DNA from: Actinomycetota bacterium | GTDB taxonomy: Bacteria > Actinomycetota > Thermoleophilia > Gaiellales > Gaiellaceae | NCBI GenBank assembly: GCA_005885245.1 | Contig: VAWR01000136.1 | Location: 1-52,494 of the forward strand | Reading direction: 5' to 3' | Length of the DNA stretch: 52,494 nucleotides | Part shown: positions 49,236-52,494 of the stretch, one piece after another | How the letters are laid out: the number at the start of each line of letters is the position of its first letter | How positions within the stretch are numbered: position 1 is the first letter of the stretch | Made by a program: the position numbers and the translations under genes | The notes under the pieces: generated by a model | Database searches by the model: none | Told to the model about the DNA's origin: nothing | The model's input: the letters and a program-made list of their open reading frames with translations, nothing else

Positions 49236-50252
49236 GTGGCGCGGAATCCGCTCGAGGACGTGGCCCGCGGCCTGAGAGTGCTGGGCGAGCGTCTGTCCCA
49301 GACGACAGGAGCCCCGGACCCGACCGACTGGATCTCCGACCAGTTCAGACGGCCCGAGCCGGCCCGGACGATGCCGGAGCTCCAGGCCGAGCTCGATTCG
49401 CTGATCGGGCTCGAGACGGTGAAGGAACAGGTGCGCGCGCTCGTGGCCTTCCTGCAGATCCAGGCGGAGCGGCAGCGGCACGGGCTGCCTGAGGTTGCCA
49501 CCTCGCAGCATCTCGTCTTCCTCGGCAACCCCGGCACGGGCAAGACGACGGTTGCGCGGCTGCTCGCCGAGATGTACCGCGCGATGGGCCTGCTCAGACG
49601 GGGCCACCTCGTCGAGGTCGATCGCGCCGGGCTCGTCGGTCAGTACGTCGGCATGACCGCGATCAAGACCGACCGGGCGATTCGCCGGGCGCTCGACGGC
49701 GTCCTCTTCATCGACGAGGCCTACGCGCTCGCACCCGCGGACGAGCGCCAGGATTTCGGGCCAGAGGCGATCGAGACGCTGCTGAAGCGGATGGAGGACT
49801 ACCGGCATCGCCTCGTCGTGATCGTGGCGGGATATCCGCGGCTGATGCATCACTTCTTACGTTCGAACCCGGGGCTGCGGTCACGCTTCTCGCGCGAGAT
49901 CGCCTTTCCGGACTACTCGACCGCCGAGCTCGTCGAGATCACGAAGAAGCTGGCAGGTGAGTACGAGTACACGTTGGACGCCGAGGCGGTGGACGTTCTG
50001 CGCCAGATCCTCGGCGGTGCCGCGCGCGGCGAAGGCTTCGGCAACGCGAGGTTCGCCCGCACCCTGTTCGAGCAGGCGTTGAACGCCCAGGCGCTACGGC
50101 TGGCGGGAGTGCAGGGAACGGAGCTGGCAGACCTGGAACGGGCCGAGCTGATGACGCTACGAGGTGCGGATTTCCAGTCTGGTGCCCGGGCGCTCGGCGA
50201 GGAACCCGCGGCTGCGCAGCCGCGTTCGGGATTCTGGCGTCGGCGGACCTAA
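49236..50252 (+). CDS. SpoVK/CbbX-type AAA+ ATPase
   Basis: A 338-residue AAA+ protein. FLGNPGTGKTTVARLLAEMY is Walker A, VDRAGLVGQYVGMTAIKTDRAIRRA the pore loop region, VLFIDEAYALAP Walker B, and RSRFSREIAFPDYS and GFGNARFARTLFE are the sensor/arginine-finger regions, all as in CbbX and stage-V-sporulation protein K. It may remodel a protein partner. GTG 49236 has a weak ribosome site and lies 82 bases from the MarR start. A 40-residue exported peptide overlaps its end on the other strand. Confidence 0.85.
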   Translation: MARNPLEDVARGLRVLGERLSQTTGAPDPTDWISDQFRRPEPARTMPELQAELDSLIGLETVKEQVRALVAFLQIQAERQRHGLPEVATSQHLVFLGNPGTGKTTVARLLAEMYRAMGLLRRGHLVEVDRAGLVGQYVGMTAIKTDRAIRRALDGVLFIDEAYALAPADERQDFGPEAIETLLKRMEDYRHRLVVIVAGYPRLMHHFLRSNPGLRSRFSREIAFPDYSTAELVEITKKLAGEYEYTLDAEAVDVLRQILGGAARGEGFGNARFARTLFEQALNAQALRLAGVQGTELADLERAELMTLRGADFQSGARALGEEPAAAQPRSGFWRRRT

Positions 50253-50371
50253 CGCGCGCTGACGTAACCCGGTCCACTCTTGTGACCGCTCCCGTGTCCG
50301 ACTCCACCGGAGGCGAGCGCAGCAACGGCCAGGACGAGCCAGGCCACGAGACAGAGAAAGACGAGCCGCAT
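50249..50371 (-). CDS. Small exported Gly/His-rich peptide
   Basis: A 40-residue ORF from ATG 50371 with a clear signal-like hydrophobic N-terminus (MRLVFLCLVAWLVLAVAALA) and a polar tail GGVGHGSGHKSGPGYVSAR rich in Gly, His and Ser. It ends convergently with a 3-base overlap of the AAA+ gene stop. A ribosome site is not obvious, but the signal-peptide layout is not expected in a random frame. Similar in design to the 4904-5023 and 43868-44053 peptides. Function unknown. Confidence 0.5.
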   Translation of the reverse strand: MRLVFLCLVAWLVLAVAALASGGVGHGSGHKSGPGYVSAR

Positions 50372-50434
50372 TGTTCGCTGTGACGTTCAAGCGGGCCCGT
50401 CGGTTTGCGTAGCTCGTGTTAAGCCGTTACGCGT

Positions 50435-52494
50435 TCAAAGTTGGATGGTGCGGATCTCCCACGGGCGAAGTTCGAGCTCCTCACCTGCGAAGCGGACGGT
50501 CCGGGGTTCTGCGCTCTCGTTGACGACGCGCGCTCGATCGGAGTGGAGAGCGGTCAGCACGACGCTCGGATCGCCCTCGAGGATGGGACCGCCGTGCGAG
50601 CGCAACTCCTTTGCCGTTGACGCACCGGGCGAGGTCAGGAACGGATGGCGGTACCGCTCGGCCTGCTCGTGGATTGCTTCGGTGCTCGGATACCAGGCGA
50701 ACGAGAAGCTGCGCGGGCCGCGCAGCTGCGCGGCGGGGATCGGAAGCTGCGGCCCGGCCGGATCGTCGCGCCACGGGTTCTCGTTGCGGCTGATGAACCC
50801 CGTCGAGCGGAGAAGCGTCAGCGCGAGCTCGTCGCCTACCACTTCGTATTCGGTGACGTGTGCGAGGAGGAGCGCGATCCCTCCCGCGGCAACGAACGAG
50901 CTCGCCGGATACGTCGGGACCGCGACCTCGCCGTAGCCGCCTTCTACCTCCAGCCCGCGTTCGACGACCGCGAACTGCCCTTCCGCAAACGAGCGGTCAG
51001 CGGGCTCTCGGAGCCGGACGTGCACGCGAATGCGCTGGTCGTCGCACGAGTTGTCGAAGTCGATGCGGATCCGCACGAACGGTTCGCCGGTGCGGAGCTC
51101 GAAGCGCGTCTCCGTGTCCACGGCTTTGTCGTCCCAGACGTAACGGCGGTGGAGCACGGCGATGCGCCGGAGCGGCCCGTCCTCGAGCGTCTCGAGATGC
51201 TGTTGGATCGGTTCTTCAACCAGCACGTCCCGCTCGGGCGGCGCGTAGTTGTAGCTGTCGCCGATGTCCTTCCCACGCACGATGCGGGTCAAGTCTGTGA
51301 CATCTAGCCCCGTCTCGAACGGCGCGGTCCCAGGGACTGTCCCTGGGACCTGTACCGGCCGGACGCTCGTCCAGCCGAGCGCCGGAACCGGGACCGCGGC
51401 GACCACGGTCCGCTTCGGCCGTGCGGCGACGCGCAGATTCCACTCCCCTTCCGCGGTTGCGAATGTGACCTCGCGGACCAGCTGCTCCACGTCGAGCCAG
51501 TCCGGGTCCGGCTCGTCTCCGACCTCGAGCACGGCACGGCCGTCCTCGATGCGGTAGCCGTTGACGTAGCGGCCGAACAGCTTCCGCCCGTGTAACCGGC
51601 GCGCGATGACGACCGGGACCTTCGCCCCGGCCAGCGTCGTCTCCCAGAGCAGCGGCTCCTGGCGCTGGACCTCCTGGGTCGCGAGCGTCGAACCGTCCGG
51701 AAGCTCGAGCGCCACGACTTCCCAGTCCTCCGGCGCGACGACTTCGAGCTCGACGAGCTCGGTGCGCTCGCGCGGCGACGGGTTGACGACCGCGAACGAG
51801 TGGCGTGGCGCTTCGGCCGCGATCCGCGCAAGCGCGCGCTCCGTCAGCTCCCGGCCGATCTGCTCTGCTTCTGCGTACCGGACGAGCACCTGCGCGGAGA
51901 CCTCGTCGGACGAACACCCACAGATCGAATCGTGTGCCGCGTTTTGGAACATGCGCGACCACGCCTGAGCGAGGAACGGCTCCGGCCACTCGTCCGAATA
52001 GAGCGTCTGTAGCGGTTCCGCGTACCGCTCGAGCCAGCGCTCGGCCCGCGCGCACGCGGACTTGAGGTCGATCCTGGCCGAGACCACGCCGGGCAGCAGG
52101 TTTGCGCGGGCGGCGGAGCGCATCTCCCCCTGCCACCGCAGCAACCCGTCGGGCGAGGCGCCGCGGAGATAGTCGGCCAGCGTCCCCGTCTGCGCACCCG
52201 TGGAGTGAAGCCGCTCGGAGAAGTCGCGGACGAGCGGCATGTGGTCGGTCCCGACCATGCCGAGGATGTCGTCCGCCCCGAACCAGGGCCGAAAGCGTTC
52301 CTCGAACACGTCGAGGGGTGGCGGACCGGGCACGTCGAAGAGGTACGCCGCGTTGCCGTATCCCCCCGGCAGGTACTCCGCGACGACCTCGGAACCGTCC
52401 GGCGCCTCCCAGACGAAGCGGTGGCAGTCCACGGCTGACGGGACGCCGCGCCACACGACGGCTGTCTCGATCCCCGCCGAGCGGAGGATCTGCG
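50435..52494 (-). CDS. GH38-family alpha-mannosidase (5' end cut by window)
   Basis: The C-terminal 686 residues of a large glycoside hydrolase that removes alpha-linked mannose. The right-edge segment QILRSAGIETAVVWRG is the characteristic GH38 N-terminal strand, AAHDSICGCSSDEVSAQ is the middle three-helix domain motif, and the beta-sandwich C-terminal domains (about 210 to end) follow. The catalytic aspartates lie beyond the window, to the right. A palindromic repeat is inserted in frame at 51326-51350. The gene seems to be monocistronic. Substrate may be N-glycan-type or other mannosides. Confidence 0.9.
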   Translation of the reverse strand, partial: QILRSAGIETAVVWRGVPSAVDCHRFVWEAPDGSEVVAEYLPGGYGNAAYLFDVPGPPPLDVFEERFRPWFGADDILGMVGTDHMPLVRDFSERLHSTGAQTGTLADYLRGASPDGLLRWQGEMRSAARANLLPGVVSARIDLKSACARAERWLERYAEPLQTLYSDEWPEPFLAQAWSRMFQNAAHDSICGCSSDEVSAQVLVRYAEAEQIGRELTERALARIAAEAPRHSFAVVNPSPRERTELVELEVVAPEDWEVVALELPDGSTLATQEVQRQEPLLWETTLAGAKVPVVIARRLHGRKLFGRYVNGYRIEDGRAVLEVGDEPDPDWLDVEQLVREVTFATAEGEWNLRVAARPKRTVVAAVPVPALGWTSVRPVQVPGTVPGTAPFETGLDVTDLTRIVRGKDIGDSYNYAPPERDVLVEEPIQQHLETLEDGPLRRIAVLHRRYVWDDKAVDTETRFELRTGEPFVRIRIDFDNSCDDQRIRVHVRLREPADRSFAEGQFAVVERGLEVEGGYGEVAVPTYPASSFVAAGGIALLLAHVTEYEVVGDELALTLLRSTGFISRNENPWRDDPAGPQLPIPAAQLRGPRSFSFAWYPSTEAIHEQAERYRHPFLTSPGASTAKELRSHGGPILEGDPSVVLTALHSDRARVVNESAEPRTVRFAGEELELRPWEIRTIQL
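51326..51350. repeat. REP-like 12-T-12 palindrome inside the GH38 coding sequence
   Basis: GGTCCCAGGGAC (51326-51337), T, GTCCCTGGGACC (51339-51350) has two perfect 12-base arms and the same design as 19201-19225. In the mannosidase frame it encodes V-P-G-T-V-P-G-T, an in-frame repeat with no obvious role in the fold. It looks like an insertion of a mobile palindromic element. Confidence 0.65.

Noticed and set aside
1-52494. CRISPR arrays, tRNA or rRNA genes, insertion sequences
   Set aside because: No regularly spaced direct repeats, no tRNA-like cloverleaf and no transposase motifs were seen.

Overview
The window is high-GC, densely packed DNA with many 1-20 base gene overlaps, frequent GTG/TTG starts and few long gaps. 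Gene content (2-oxoacid:ferredoxin oxidoreductase KorA/KorB, CtaA, PAC2 protein, DipZ-like CcdA-thioredoxin fusion, SpoVK/CbbX-type AAA+ ATPase, LtrA, HTH-TPR regulators) suggests an aerobic Actinomycetota chromosome, most likely class Thermoleophilia (Gaiellales/Solirubrobacterales-like). That placement is inference. No rRNA, tRNA, CRISPR array, phage or transposase gene was seen.

Layout. 1-3180: a truncated acetyl-CoA-synthetase-like gene divergent from a DHA2 drug exporter. 3181-3503: a gap with a predicted small RNA (sigma70-type promoter, structured body, terminator) and a perfect operator-like palindrome. 3504-5938: a Cro/C1-type HTH + TPR regulator, a 39-residue exported peptide gene missed by ordinary gene calling, and a thioredoxin-fold lipoprotein; this resembles a peptide-pheromone receptor/propeptide cassette. 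5950-8695: small HTH protein, UbiB kinase, thiosulfate sulfurtransferase. 8692-14263: an SDR, then selD behind a leader with a three-way junction, a possible pseudoknot and a hairpin over the Shine-Dalgarno, followed by an NMN adenylyltransferase-like gene, phosphoglycerate mutase, ctaA and a PAC2 gene without an ATG/GTG/TTG start. 14273-22966 (minus): DipZ-like protein, DEAH helicase, a hypothetical, FadJ-like and thiolase beta-oxidation pair, PrmC-like methyltransferase. 22978-28868: ArsR regulator, pgl, proC, a small protein flanked by two near-identical palindromes, macrodomain, AlkA-type glycosylase and a second HTH-TPR regulator.

28914-30945: a micro-ORF with a perfect Shine-Dalgarno and a strong hairpin, divergent from the second HTH-TPR regulator, then an O-antigen ligase-like protein overlapping a VOC protein by 83 bases. 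30956-36036: a frameshifted ASCH gene, then korA and korB, which are normally adjacent but are split here by a TPR protein, a divergent 57-residue small protein, a structured element and a GFA-domain gene. 36046-50371: VOC, AlbA_2-domain, SDR, DUF1345-like, LtrA, secreted clan GH-A glycosidase, SIMPL protein, two MFS exporters, a sulfatase, a MarR regulator with a perfect 21-bp operator, an AAA+ ATPase and two further small exported peptides. 50249-52494 ends with a GH38 alpha-mannosidase running off the right edge, with a palindromic repeat inserted in frame.

The most promising undescribed biology is the group of TPR receptor-like proteins paired with tiny ORFs (3504-5023, 27510-28990, 33552-34575), followed by the selD leader RNA and the predicted small RNA at 3190-3363.
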